DNA of 54,307 bases, from contig JAFYQH010000030.1 of assembly GCA_017547205.1 (NCBI GenBank), positions 1-54,307 on the forward strand. Reading direction: 5' to 3'. Positions 20,021 to 30,000 of the stretch are shown one piece after another. Source of the DNA: Bacteroidaceae bacterium (lineage in GTDB: Bacteria > Bacteroidota > Bacteroidia > Bacteroidales > Bacteroidaceae). A model generated the notes under the pieces. The model ran no database searches. It had not been told where the DNA came from and worked only from the letters and a program-made list of their open reading frames with translations. Each line of letters opens with the position of its first letter. The first letter of the stretch is position 1. The position numbers and the translations under genes are program-made.

Positions 20021-20483
20021 AGTCTTTCTTCTTTAGGTCTGATAGGTCAATATCAAGATGGCGTTCGGTCTTATCAACGAGGACTTTCTGCGCCACTCGC
20101 GCCCAAGCTGCATCATTGCAAGAACTCTCGTTCTCAAGTATGCTCCAAAGTTGCCAAAAGCAGACAGCACCAGCTGCTACCTTGGTCATATCGATGCCGA
20201 TGCCTGAGGTTATGTATAAATTGATAAAATATGCCAGGATTATCAGGGCATATACCTTGATGAGCGTGTGGATGACGCGCCCGAAGTTGGAGCTGCGGAA
20301 TTTTCCCGATTTTTTTGGAGCTTGTTCTCCAAACTTTACTTTAACTCGTTTGTCGAGCTGCCACGCAGTGTAGCAGTCGTAGAAGATTGCCAAGGTACAA
20401 ATTAGTATATATGGCAATGTGGGCTTGAGCAATGCAAATGTTGCTCCAAGAAGAGAAAACAGAGGTCGTAATATCACTTTCAT
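20010..20483 (-). CDS. Probable holin
   Basis: This 157-residue protein has hydrophobic segments near residues 5-20, 22-40, 70-95 and 100-115 and a charged C-terminal tail (KTERHLDIDLSDLKKKDYED). Size, topology and position directly before the endolysin fit a class I or TcdE-like phage holin. I recognise no exact family. It starts 17 bases downstream of a late-promoter element. Confidence 0.7.
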   Translation of the reverse strand: MKVILRPLFSLLGATFALLKPTLPYILICTLAIFYDCYTAWQLDKRVKVKFGEQAPKKSGKFRSSNFGRVIHTLIKVYALIILAYFINLYITSGIGIDMTKVAAGAVCFWQLWSILENESSCNDAAWARVAQKVLVDKTERHLDIDLSDLKKKDYED

Positions 20484-20499
20484 ATCTTTATTGTTTGCT

Positions 20500-20534
20500 C
20501 AAAAGTACGAGCATCACAATCAAGATAAAAAGAC
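20500..20534 (-). promoter_or_regulatory. Phage late promoter of the lysis cassette
   Basis: Minus strand: GTCTTTTT (20534-20527), 19 bases, TACTTTTG (20507-20500). The same two-part motif with identical spacing is found upstream of four other operons of this phage. The holin start codon follows 17 bases later. Confidence 0.75.
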
Positions 20535-20580
20535 TGTCAATTTACTATGGCAAGAAAAAGGTAAATCACCATTATTAACA

Positions 20581-21939
20581 TTACAAATAAAGTTCGGGCA
20601 TCAAAATCTTTCTATACGCACCGCTCTTGACTTTCTTTTTAGTTATCTCAAGTGGTCGATATTGCTTTTTAATAACGAACTTTTTATAGTCTTTTCCCAT
20701 ATAGCAATACTGCCACCAAATAGGATTTACCATTTCATATAGTTTGCGTCTAATCTTGAATGTTCTATAATGTATACTCATTCCAAGATATGAGTTCATA
20801 GAACCAACGAACTTTTCAAGATATTGTAAAGCCTCCCCATTTTCTGCAATTTGATTGTAAAATGATAATTTATAGCACATTCTACCTCTTGTGCGGTTGC
20901 TTATATAAGTTCTACCAGGTTTTATCATTGCTCCGACAAATAAGACTCCGTTGCGCACAGGCTGAATGTAGATTTTCTTTGGATGTAAATTAACAAGCAA
21001 CTGTTCCTTGAGGAAATGCTTGAGTTCTGGAACAAAGGCCACCAACTCCTCACGAGTCGGCATGAGTATTATGAAATCATCAACAAAGCGAAGATAATGC
21101 TTGTAGCCTTTTACATTCAATATCCAATGGTCAAGAACAGATGCATAGAAGTTTGCAGATAGCTGAGAAGGCAGATTGCCGATGGCGCAACCTTTCTCTT
21201 TTGGTTGGCCAAACAGCGTTTTCTTGGGTGGTATATGGCTCCATTTCTCAAGGCTGCTACATCGTATGCAGTTGTCCTGTGGAGAATGAAATACGAGGCA
21301 TTGAGTAGTGTATAACAAGCAATCAATATCATCACCTTTGTAATGGTCACGAATGAATATATCTAGCATCTCATATAGCAGGGCCTTGTCCATAGACATA
21401 AAGAACCCCTCTATATCGAAACGTCCTACCCACCAATCCGGGTGTTCATCAACCATCCTTTGTGCCTCTTTGACTGCAACGTGTACGCCTTGTCCTACGC
21501 GGCAGTTCTTCGAGACATCACCTTGCTCTGTAAACCGTTCCTCAAATAGCGGGTTCACTCGCAATGCCCACCAATGGTGCACAATTCTATCAGCAAAATC
21601 TGCGGCAAAAACCTCTCGATATACGGGCCAATCAACAACAAAGCTTTTGGATTTATCAGGAGAATAACACGCATGCCGAATTGTATTCCATTTCTTAACT
21701 ATTTCTCTTTGACATTTTGGAAGAAAATGAAGATAGTCATTGCTTGACTTCTTTTTTTTACTACAGTCTTCAAAAGCCTCTACGAATGAGCTAAATGAAA
21801 TGTCATAGGCTACTTTGTCATCTGCGAGGGCAACAGCTCGAACTCGATTACTATTATTACGATTGTTGTTGTTGTTGCTATTACCATTATTCATATTCAC
21901 GTTCCAAGACTGAATGTACCTACTTAGTTGTTCCTCCAT
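20581..21939 (-). CDS. DGR reverse transcriptase with the template repeat inside its reading frame
   Basis: This 452-residue protein copies the TR RNA into adenine-mutated cDNA. Reverse transcriptase motifs are in order: RFDIEGFF (173-180, catalytic Asp175), IGNLPSQLSANFYAS (253-267, the LPSQ-like motif 4 of DGR enzymes), and RFVDDFIIL (284-292, Asp287 and Asp288). Residues 10-39 are encoded by the TR and are Asn-rich. The ATG at 21939 is the only usable start: a stop codon lies ten codons upstream, and no ATG, GTG or TTG occurs in frame between the TR and the conserved domain. No Shine-Dalgarno is visible, which is usual in Bacteroidota. Order avd-TR-RT is that of Bordetella phage BPP-1. Confidence 0.95.
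   Translation of the reverse strand: MEEQLSRYIQSWNVNMNNGNSNNNNNRNNSNRVRAVALADDKVAYDISFSSFVEAFEDCSKKKKSSNDYLHFLPKCQREIVKKWNTIRHACYSPDKSKSFVVDWPVYREVFAADFADRIVHHWWALRVNPLFEERFTEQGDVSKNCRVGQGVHVAVKEAQRMVDEHPDWWVGRFDIEGFFMSMDKALLYEMLDIFIRDHYKGDDIDCLLYTTQCLVFHSPQDNCIRCSSLEKWSHIPPKKTLFGQPKEKGCAIGNLPSQLSANFYASVLDHWILNVKGYKHYLRFVDDFIILMPTREELVAFVPELKHFLKEQLLVNLHPKKIYIQPVRNGVLFVGAMIKPGRTYISNRTRGRMCYKLSFYNQIAENGEALQYLEKFVGSMNSYLGMSIHYRTFKIRRKLYEMVNPIWWQYCYMGKDYKKFVIKKQYRPLEITKKKVKSGAYRKILMPELYL
21823..21912 (-). repeat. DGR template repeat (TR)
   Basis: These 90 bases match the variable repeat at 22486-22575 at 78 positions. All 12 differences fall on adenines of the minus-strand TR. It contains 33 adenines and 13 AAY (Asn) codons, nine of which are altered in the VR. 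The last 24 bases, from CGAGTTCGAG to CTCGCA, are identical in both and are the expected homing-initiation end. Flanking sequence diverges at once on both sides. Confidence 0.97.
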
Positions 21940-21990
21940 TGCTGAAGGGAGATACCCAAATAAACCTTAAAGTTAGCTGCTCGCTCCCAA

Positions 21991-22362
21991 TCAGCGTTGC
22001 CGATTGGAATTCTGGCTTTCAAGCGTGCGATTACGCCAGCCTGTGGCTTGCCTGCCTATGCTGTCTGCAAGTTCGAGTATATCCGAAAACTTGCGAATGT
22101 CTATCTGCCGCTCATCTCGACAAATCATCAGCATCAATCGTAGAGAACTGTACTTTACATCAAATTCATTCAGGAAATGTACCCTTTGTTCTTTATTGCT
22201 ATTTGCACGTTGCAACAGTTCACAACAGTCTATACCCGTCATAACCATACGCTCTGCAAAAGAGTATCTATAGAACTTATCAAATTGCATTCTTGCTCTC
22301 AGAATGAGCTGAAGCAATGAGTACATATCCTTATATATTTTAGTTTCTTGCGCGAGTGCCAT
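21991..22362 (-). CDS. avd: Avd-like DGR accessory protein
   Basis: This 123-residue protein is all-helical and basic, with segments IYKDMYSLLQLILRARMQFDKF, FAERMVMTGIDCCELLQRAN and IGRQATGW, resembling the four-helix Avd family. In BPP-1 Avd binds the reverse transcriptase and template RNA as a pentameric barrel. I chose the ATG at 22362 over an upstream TTG at 22386, because the TTG overlaps a promoter -7 box. The gene ends 51 bases before the reverse transcriptase start. Confidence 0.88.
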   Translation of the reverse strand: MALAQETKIYKDMYSLLQLILRARMQFDKFYRYSFAERMVMTGIDCCELLQRANSNKEQRVHFLNEFDVKYSSLRLMLMICRDERQIDIRKFSDILELADSIGRQATGWRNRTLESQNSNRQR

Positions 22363-22383
22363 TTTATGCTTAAAAAGTACGGA

Positions 22384-22391
22384 CAAAGGTA
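22384..22391 (-). promoter_or_regulatory. Candidate promoter -7 element for avd-TR-RT
   Basis: TACCTTTG on the minus strand, 22 bases before the avd ATG. It lies directly against the T run of the terminator that follows the target gene. No TTTG is found 19 bases upstream; that position falls in the terminator stem. It would let the mutagenesis unit be transcribed independently of the tail-tip genes. Confidence 0.5.
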
Positions 22392-22426
22392 AAAATAAAA
22401 AAATAAAAATCCCCCTTACGGGGGAT
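22391..22426 (-). terminator. Terminator after the DGR target gene, also a candidate DGR hairpin
   Basis: ATCCCCC/GGGGGAT (22409-22426) forms a 7-bp stem with a GTAA tetraloop on the minus strand. A T-rich tract follows (22410-22391). This is a good rho-independent terminator. DGR target sites often need a stem-loop shortly downstream of the VR, so it may serve both functions. Confidence 0.8.
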
Positions 22427-22428
22427 AA

Positions 22429-22449
22429 TATCTCTTCAAAAAAGAGATA
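22429..22449 (-). repeat. 8-bp stem-loop downstream of the VR
   Basis: TATCTCTT and AAGAGATA pair perfectly around a five-base loop, 36 bases after the VR end and 21 bases after the target stop codon. Size and place fit the hairpin or cruciform that helps target recognition in BPP-1. Confidence 0.5.
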
Positions 22450-22470
22450 AAGAGTTAAAGGGCTAAAGAG

Positions 22471-23256
22471 CTAATAAGGTTTATTTGCGAGGGCAACAGC
22501 TCGAACTCGATGACTACTATTACGAAGGTTGTAGAGGTTGCTATAACCATTAGGCATATGCACGGTCCAAGACTGCGTTGAATTAATCTCTGTTGAACTC
22601 CAATACCAATCACCAGTGATTGTGCCACCATTGAAAAACTTAGTTAAGAAAGCGTTTATCTCGAGCTTATATTCTGCTATAAGGCGATCTACCGCAACGC
22701 TGGGTAGAAACCATTGCAAAGGGTCATGGGCATTGGCCTTGTAGTTCCAAGCGGCTTCGCAAGCAGGAACACCTTTAATATTCTGCGAGTCCGTTTTTCC
22801 CGCTTGTTGTTCGATGGCTGCCAATGTATCCTCAAAACCATAGCCTACTTCGTACAAACCGACATTACCTGCTCCATAGTTCTTCACATTTTTTAGGTCT
22901 ACGCCATAAGCACCAAACTTAAAAGTTGCACCTCCATCCGAATTGACACAATCTGCTGCTGCAATGATAAATTCCATCTTCCGTGCACGTATCGTTACAC
23001 CAAGTTTACTATACTGCGCTTTTCCGTTCGCAGACATTGCAGACCACTCCTCGCCCGTAAAATGGCTAACTGTACCGTCGGATATCTTTACGCACGCAAT
23101 GCGTAAATCACGCAAGCCACCAGCCCATTTGATATACTCTTTAAATTCTGACATCGGAGTCTCAAAAGTAACTTCTGGGAAACCAATCTCATTCAATGCT
23201 TGTACTTGCATCTCCTTATTCAAGCGTAGGAGTAACGCTTCTTTATTTGTACTCAT
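22471..23256 (-). CDS. DGR target protein: C-type-lectin-like tail-tip adhesin carrying the variable repeat
   Basis: This 261-residue protein is a probable receptor-binding tip. The C-terminal domain has WYWSSTE (about 217-223), then the VR-encoded segment starting QSWTVHMPNG and ending RVRAVALA, then NKPY. The WSSTE...RVRAV pattern is that of DUF1566/Fib_succ_major-type C-type lectin folds, the fold used by known DGR targets such as Mtd. The N-terminal part (MSTNKEALLLRLNKE) is shared with the upstream paralogue and may attach to the fibre. It follows the paralogue by 17 bases. Confidence 0.88.
   Translation of the reverse strand: MSTNKEALLLRLNKEMQVQALNEIGFPEVTFETPMSEFKEYIKWAGGLRDLRIACVKISDGTVSHFTGEEWSAMSANGKAQYSKLGVTIRARKMEFIIAAADCVNSDGGATFKFGAYGVDLKNVKNYGAGNVGLYEVGYGFEDTLAAIEQQAGKTDSQNIKGVPACEAAWNYKANAHDPLQWFLPSVAVDRLIAEYKLEINAFLTKFFNGGTITGDWYWSSTEINSTQSWTVHMPNGYSNLYNLRNSSHRVRAVALANKPY
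22486..22575 (-). repeat. DGR variable repeat (VR)
   Basis: The last 30 codons but four of the target gene. Relative to the TR, Asn codons became Thr, His, Pro, Tyr, Leu, Tyr, Leu, Ser and His through twelve adenine substitutions, to C, T or G. No difference is seen at any non-adenine TR position. This is the footprint of past mutagenic homing. Confidence 0.97.
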
Positions 23257-23273
23257 ATGAAAATCGTTTATCG

Positions 23274-24074
23274 TTAGAACTCTTCACAAACTGCGCGGAC
23301 AAGGTAAACCGTATCTTTATTACTCACTACAATAGCCCCCCAGTGAATGGAGAAAGCAAAGCCACCTGAAGCGTCATATTCAGTGCTACTCCAATAATAA
23401 TGGGTATTATCATTGAATGAAAGTTTACACTCTGCATTCCAAAAATACTCAAGTGCCTCTTGTATCTGTTCCTTACACCTATAGGCGATAATCCACACCC
23501 CCAATCCCGGGAGATGCCAATCGCTTGTATCCTCAATGCCGTCATACTCCTGTGTGTAGGCTTTATAAGCTTTGGTCATCTCTGCGGCAGGGGCACCTTT
23601 CACTCCTTGTGAACCTGTAGTCCCTGAAAGTTGTGCAATGATGGCCTCTGTATTAGCCGCACCGGCAAAGTCATTGTAAGCGGCTCCGAGACTGCGGTTG
23701 TCGAGTTCTCCAACATTTACACGGTTACTAAAGGGAAGCGTCATACCTCCTTCAGCACTGGTGCAATCAGTTGCCGCTAAAACGAACGAGTGACCATAGG
23801 CTCTGACGCGGAGACCACGCTTTATAAACTTTGCCTTGTTGGCATTCGTCAAACTATCCCATTCCTCACGTGTGAAGTAATGGTATGTCTTGTCATCGTA
23901 TCTCTGCACAGCGAGGCATATATCAAGCAGGCCACCAACCCACTTGATATATTTACCGAACTCCGATGCCCGGCTGTTCTCTGTGACATGCTTCAGGCCG
24001 ACAGCGTTAAACGCTGCCGCCAGTTCTCTCTTGTTCTTGCGTAACAAGGTTACGCTCTGTTCCTTTGTACTCAT
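23274..24074 (-). CDS. C-type-lectin-like tail-tip protein, paralogue of the DGR target without a VR
   Basis: This 266-residue protein is homologous along its length to the downstream target: start MSTKEQSVTLLRKNK, middle EFGKYIKWVGGLLD, and end YYWSSTEYDASGGF ... LVRAVCEEF. Its C-terminal codons do not match the TR at the nucleotide level, so it lacks the homing signal and should not be diversified. It begins two bases after the tail-fibre stop codon. It may be a fixed tip protein, a structural partner of the variable one, or an earlier target that lost its VR. Confidence 0.8.
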   Translation of the reverse strand: MSTKEQSVTLLRKNKRELAAAFNAVGLKHVTENSRASEFGKYIKWVGGLLDICLAVQRYDDKTYHYFTREEWDSLTNANKAKFIKRGLRVRAYGHSFVLAATDCTSAEGGMTLPFSNRVNVGELDNRSLGAAYNDFAGAANTEAIIAQLSGTTGSQGVKGAPAAEMTKAYKAYTQEYDGIEDTSDWHLPGLGVWIIAYRCKEQIQEALEYFWNAECKLSFNDNTHYYWSSTEYDASGGFAFSIHWGAIVVSNKDTVYLVRAVCEEF

Positions 24075-24076
24075 AA

Positions 24077-27000
24077 TTAGTAAATTGTATTATTGATATC
24101 CTGGTTATCCTCTGCATAACCGGCAAGATACTCGTCGTAGGTCTCACCGTTGTAATACACGAGGTGCTCTGCTATATTCTCAAGGGTTACAGCCTCCACC
24201 TCCTCAACACCGCCGTAGGCCTCGTTATTGACCTGATCGATGAGATTGATGAAAGCTTCAATCACAACGAATATGGTTATCTCTGAGATGCCCTGCTCGA
24301 TGGCCTCTATCTCATAAGCCTCGCGGATCACTGTAAGCTGATATGTGCCGCTGATTACAGGCTTTGCAACCTTGTTGCCATCGGCATCTTGGCCTGCGAC
24401 CTTCTGCTCGATGATGGCGAGGAGTTCTGCACCGTCACCCTTCAGCACCTGGCCTACAATACGCACCATGGCGAGCAGTGGAGTTTCTTCCTGGTTCTCG
24501 AGGATGGTCTTCATCATCACCACAGCATTGAGTTTCGGCGAGTTCTCGAGACGGAGACGCTGCACAGCCTTTAGTGATGATATCTGCAATCCCGTTGCAG
24601 AGTTCAGTGCGGTAAACGTAAGCTCTGGCAAGCCCAAGAAACGAAGCTCAACCATCGTATCGGGCAAAGCAATATCGTTGATTGGCGAAGTCTCCGCTAT
24701 TGTAATACTCTCGAGTGCACTGCCCTTGGCGTTTATATGCTCGATGCGTGGACACTTCGATGCGTCAAGACTTTTGGCACCAGTATTCCTGATGTCGAGT
24801 GTCTTGAGGAATGGAAGATCGCCGAGCATATATGAAGTGAGTTTCGCATATCCCATTGGGCGCTCGATGTGGCTGTCACCACCTGTGATGATAGTCTCAA
24901 CGAGGCTCATAACAGAGAAATCAAAGTTCTCACTCAGTGTCAAGGCAGAGAGGTCTATGCTGCTCATTCTATCAGCTTGGTAGATGTAGAGCAACGCGCC
25001 CTCATCTTTAGCGAAGTTGGTAAATGTGTAGCTTTGACCGCCCTCGAGGTAACAACTCTCGGAGAGGTTGCCCGAAGCATCGTTACCGACACCGAAGTAA
25101 CCTGTTGCAGCAGCAGTGATGGTGATTGTTGCATCGGCACCACATGCGATACGACCTGACAAGACTCCACTGAAGAAGTCTCCCGTCTGGTAGTATCCGT
25201 CACGAATACGCCAACGAGTGCGAATGAATGCCGGGAGAGATGTCAAGCCAAGGCCCTGCAGAGCATAGAAGTATATCGCATCCGATGTAGCGGTGTACTG
25301 GATATACTTGCGGTAGCCATCGTAAGAGCTTACCACCTTCGGCCACACAAGCTGGCGCTTGGTGCAGTAGAAGTAGATTGCTCCATCAGGAGAGAACGGT
25401 TTCATCATTTGGCCGTCCACCTCGATCTGGCAAGAACGCATAGCGGCGATAACAGTGCGGAGGTCGATTGCAGTGCCATCGGCCAACAGCACTTCTTGCT
25501 GTTCACGGCAGCACACCCACAAGATACTGTTCCATCCCGCAAATGGGTTGGTATAGTCATCTGTTGAAGGCTTGCCAGGATCTACCTCGGGGTCTGTATC
25601 GCAACCGCCGTCGTTGTCCTTGTCGTTCACACCGTCGGCATCGTAAATCTTGTTGAGATACATTATAAGAGCATTCTCCGAGTAGATACCGCCTCGCACG
25701 CTTGCTCCGTTCTCAAGGAACCACATAGGCTGCATATTCTTTGCCTGTTGGTCTTTTCCACACGCGTAATCCGTAAAGCCGTAATAGCTCATCACGGATT
25801 TTGGATTCGCGTGCAGATGGAGCTTGGTGCGCCAATTTGTAGCCCACTGCGCGTTAATGCTCTTGTCACAAGTGCTGGCAAAGGCGAGCATATCATAGAG
25901 CTGGTATGGAACTTTCTTGCCGAGTGCATAATCGATGGCCAACTGGTCATTGTCCACCATAGATTCAAAGTAGTATGTCCAGGCAGGGAAAGTATCACCC
26001 GAAACCTCGCCCTTGTCGATGAGTTTCTGCACCCAGCTTGATTTCATCGTAGATGGTGCCATCATCTCAGCGACAGAGGTAACACCTCGCCACCAGCACA
26101 TACCTTGGTAGACAAGAAGCTCAAAGCCCTCAACAGGGTTCAAGACATCGCCCTCGACAACCCATTTACCGTTCTTCTGGTACATTGAGCCTGTGGTATT
26201 CTTCCACTGGCCATCAACGTAACGCATAAAGCGGTAGTTGCGTCCACAATAGAGAGAAAGGAGGTAAGGCATATCGGTGTCAAGGCCCGAAGTAGCCTTA
26301 AATCTTGTTTCAATCTGGTCGAGAGTCTCACCATCCGCACCGATGAACTCTACAAAGCTCTCATCCTGATAGTTCAAACAGCCGAGGTTGTAACCAGGGG
26401 TGTTCATAAAGCCGAGCGCAGTCTGCTCGCCTTTGTCTTCCTTCCAGTTGCCTCGTGCCTCGAAATACACATTCTGCAAGGTGTCAGAGGTTGAACGATA
26501 GACGCAAACAGGGTGGTTTGCTGTAGAATGGTTCATCTGCAGCCCCTCTATGTGTATGTCTCCGAGGTCATAGGTACCATCGAAGAAACGTTGTGCAGGG
26601 GTGAGATAGTCGCCACCGAGAGAACGATATGTGTAGTTCATCATATCGCAAGTACCGCAGTCATTCACGCCGCTTGAGTCGGAGAAATCGATCTTGACGG
26701 TGATGATATTGACAGGTATTGTATTCTCGCCGACACGAACCTTCTTCTTCGCAAATAGTGCGTATGTAAGTATTGCATCTGCATTGGTGTAGTCCGGGAA
26801 CAGAGGCTCAACACTCTTGGCCTTGTCAAGGTAGTAACGTGGGTTCTTCTTCGGTCTCTTGGCCGATGTTGTTCCTTGACGGCGCTTGCGTACTCCACGC
26901 GCTACGAATGAACGCCAGGGGCGCAATGGGTCGTAATAGTAGAGGTCAATGCTGAAGTTGTCGCTGGTAGATGTACCACCGTCAAACTCATTGAAGCTCT

Positions 27001-30000
27001 CTTCAGAAGCGACCTCCACGACATAGGCTATGCCGCGTGCGTAGAGCAATGTGGCCGAAGGTCTCAACATCGTTGTGCCTTCAGCTGTCTGCGAAACAAG
27101 CACATTCTCGAAATCGAACTCTTTAACCATCAGTTCGGTGTTGGTAAGGCGAACGAGATAGTTCTTGTGCGCTTGCGCCCACTCAAAGTATGTATTCCAG
27201 GCACAGAGGTTGAAGAGATAGAGGTCGCCCATCGTTCCGTTGAACTTGATGCAGTTCTCCTGGAACAGATTACCGGCACCGCCGACATAACCGATGTTGC
27301 CCACACGCTCGCCGTCGAGGTAGAGAACGATCATCGAATACTTGATACCGCCACGCTCTACATAGATGTTTGTAGGCTCTACAACGACGGCAACGGTATG
27401 TTCCTTACCCTGTTCGTATGAACGTTCCTCACGGGTGCGTACACCGTTCTTGCAGTATATGCCGACCTTTGAGCCGGTTACATAGAAACCAGCTCCGGCG
27501 CTTTCATCATAACACTCGATGAGCTTTGCACTCTTATCCTTTACATTCTTCGATGCAAAGGTAAACTGTATCGCGCCACCTGTCGCCTCAAGCATAGCTG
27601 AGCCGAACATATAATGGTTGAGTGTAGCCGTCACGTTCTCAGCAATACGGAGACAGTTCTTGCCGAGAAAAGTACCGAAACCATTAGATGTGTAGTTGGC
27701 CCCGGACAATTTCAGTTCATAGCCATTCGACTTGATACTGTGGTCGGCTTCATCATTGGAGCGACCAGAAAAATCAAAGTCATAAATGGTACCAGCTGTA
27801 AGTTCCGCGTCGATAGCGGAGCCATCAATGCGGACTGTAATCTCATCGCTCGCTACACCATTAACAACAGCCTTGTAGGTTATCTGCTGTCCGTCAGCAA
27901 AACCCTTTATCTGTTGTGATATAGTGTAAGTGCGGCTGTTGAGAGCAAGCAGCTGGGTGAACTGGTTGCCGTTGGCCAACACAGCAACGTGCGACTGCAC
28001 TTTGCCCGGCGCATAGACAGCGACATCGAGGCTCAATGTGTCGTAAAGCCTGATGGTGCCATTATTAGCATCATCATAGCGGATAGAGACAATAGGTGTA
28101 GTATTGTCCTCATCAACGACCATTATGGCCGAGTAGATGGTATTTCCCTTGGTACCTGAAGCGATATCAGTACCCTGCACGCGAATCGGATAGCTTCCGT
28201 GTGTGAGCCCGAGCTCGGTTGGGCGGATGGTGACAGAGTGTGTAAAGCTATCGTTTACGACAGCAGTTGCAAGCGGTTGCCATTCGCCACCGAGTTTGAT
28301 ATCAATCTGGGCCGATATACCTTTATCGCTCTGATTGTTGGCGAACTTATACAGCGGTACAGACACACTTGCTGTGCCTGGTGTAATTGGATTGTCGGCA
28401 GAATACTGCAGAACCTGCACAGAGGTACAAGTAACATCGACTGCAGTTACAGTGATATTCTTGCTTCCACTCGCACCTGTATCATCGTAGGCAACAAGCC
28501 TGTATTTCTTTGAGCCTGCAGCTGTAAAGAACTGTGTAAAATCGATAGGAAAACTATAGTCATTCAGATCTGCAGAGCTCTGCTGATTGACGGTCTGCGA
28601 GAACACAGTGATATTTGTGTCGCGGTCCACAATCTCAATGCGCTCGATGCTGTTTTCCGTCTCGACTCCAGTTGCAGATGATACCGAACGGATGGCCGCA
28701 GATGTGGCAATATTCGCGCCGTAGGCGCCATAGAGAGGAGAGTTCTTGAATGCGATGGCCACGATGGTTGCGCTACCTCCGCCAGTGCCTGTGCCGACGG
28801 GGAACTGCACCTCATCGCCGACGGTATCGCCGTCAGCATTCTGCATTGATATCTTGACAACACCCTCTGTCTCGGTATCAACAACAAGGTTTGCAGGTAG
28901 GTGATGACGTGCTCCTTCAGCCGAGAAGGCTTTGCCTGTGCCCACCTCGGGAGTGTCCGAAAGTTCAATCCTTGAGCCACCACCGAACTCACTCCAAAGA
29001 GCCGGCTCGTTGAAATCGGCAATCGAGCCTTGAAATTGCCTTGTCTCCATCTTGTTCTCAGCCACCTTGTAGCTGATAACAAGACCTTGCTTGGCATATG
29101 TAAGGCCCTTCTCTTTTTGGTGTGCCAAAAGAGCCGTCAAAGCACTCTCAAGAGTGTAGAAATTACCGAATGTAGGCGCACCTACAATATTATCAATGAT
29201 AATAAAAGGCTCGGATCCTGCGGCCAACGAACCGAAGTCTTTCCAGTTCTCGGGATTTATCCACTGCTCCTCGGTAAGAGACTTGCCCACGAACTGATAC
29301 GTTTTCCACGTTCCTGCAGCAATCTCGAAGGAGAGAATCAAGCCCAATGCGGCCTTTTTCTTAGTCCATGCAAGATGTACAGCAGACTTGCCGACATTCT
29401 CCGTGTCACAAAGCGAATAGTATCCACTGATTGGCATTTCTGTTGTTACATTGTAGATGTTTCCGACGGAGGAGCCGCCGAAGTCCTTCCAGTTATCTAA
29501 GTTCTCGAATGACTGAATTGTGTTCACACCGATGAATTGCTTTGCTACCCAACCATCCTGTGAGAGATACACTACGACCATACCAGCCGACAAGCGCCCA
29601 GCATTGACAAGATTTAAGACAACTGCCTCAAGGTCATACACCGTTGTCGGTGTCTTTTTCCATGTATTGACATTTACAACAGTCAAGTTTTGCGATTGCG
29701 AGCTGCCTAGCAATGATGAAACCTGTTGCTCGAGCACAACACCGCGACTGCCAGGGAAAGCTGTGTTTGCAGTCTCTCCCAGCGTGAGGTCAGAGCCAAT
29801 AGCTGCCAACTGAGAGCCACTCCAACGGTAGCATTTACCATCATCTTTACAAAGAAAAACCTTGCCCGAAACAGGGATATAATTGCTTTGAAAGGACTCC
29901 TCTCCAGGCCAATTACTAAAGAATTTATTATCTTCATAATTATGTGCCACGAATCTATTCAGCGTAGAACTGAAATATACAGAAATTGGTATTCCTCCTG

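Noticed and set aside
23274-23400. A second variable repeat at the end of the upstream tip-protein gene
   Set aside because: The protein ends in a similar VRAV motif, but the codons do not match the TR at non-adenine positions, so it is paralogy and not homing.
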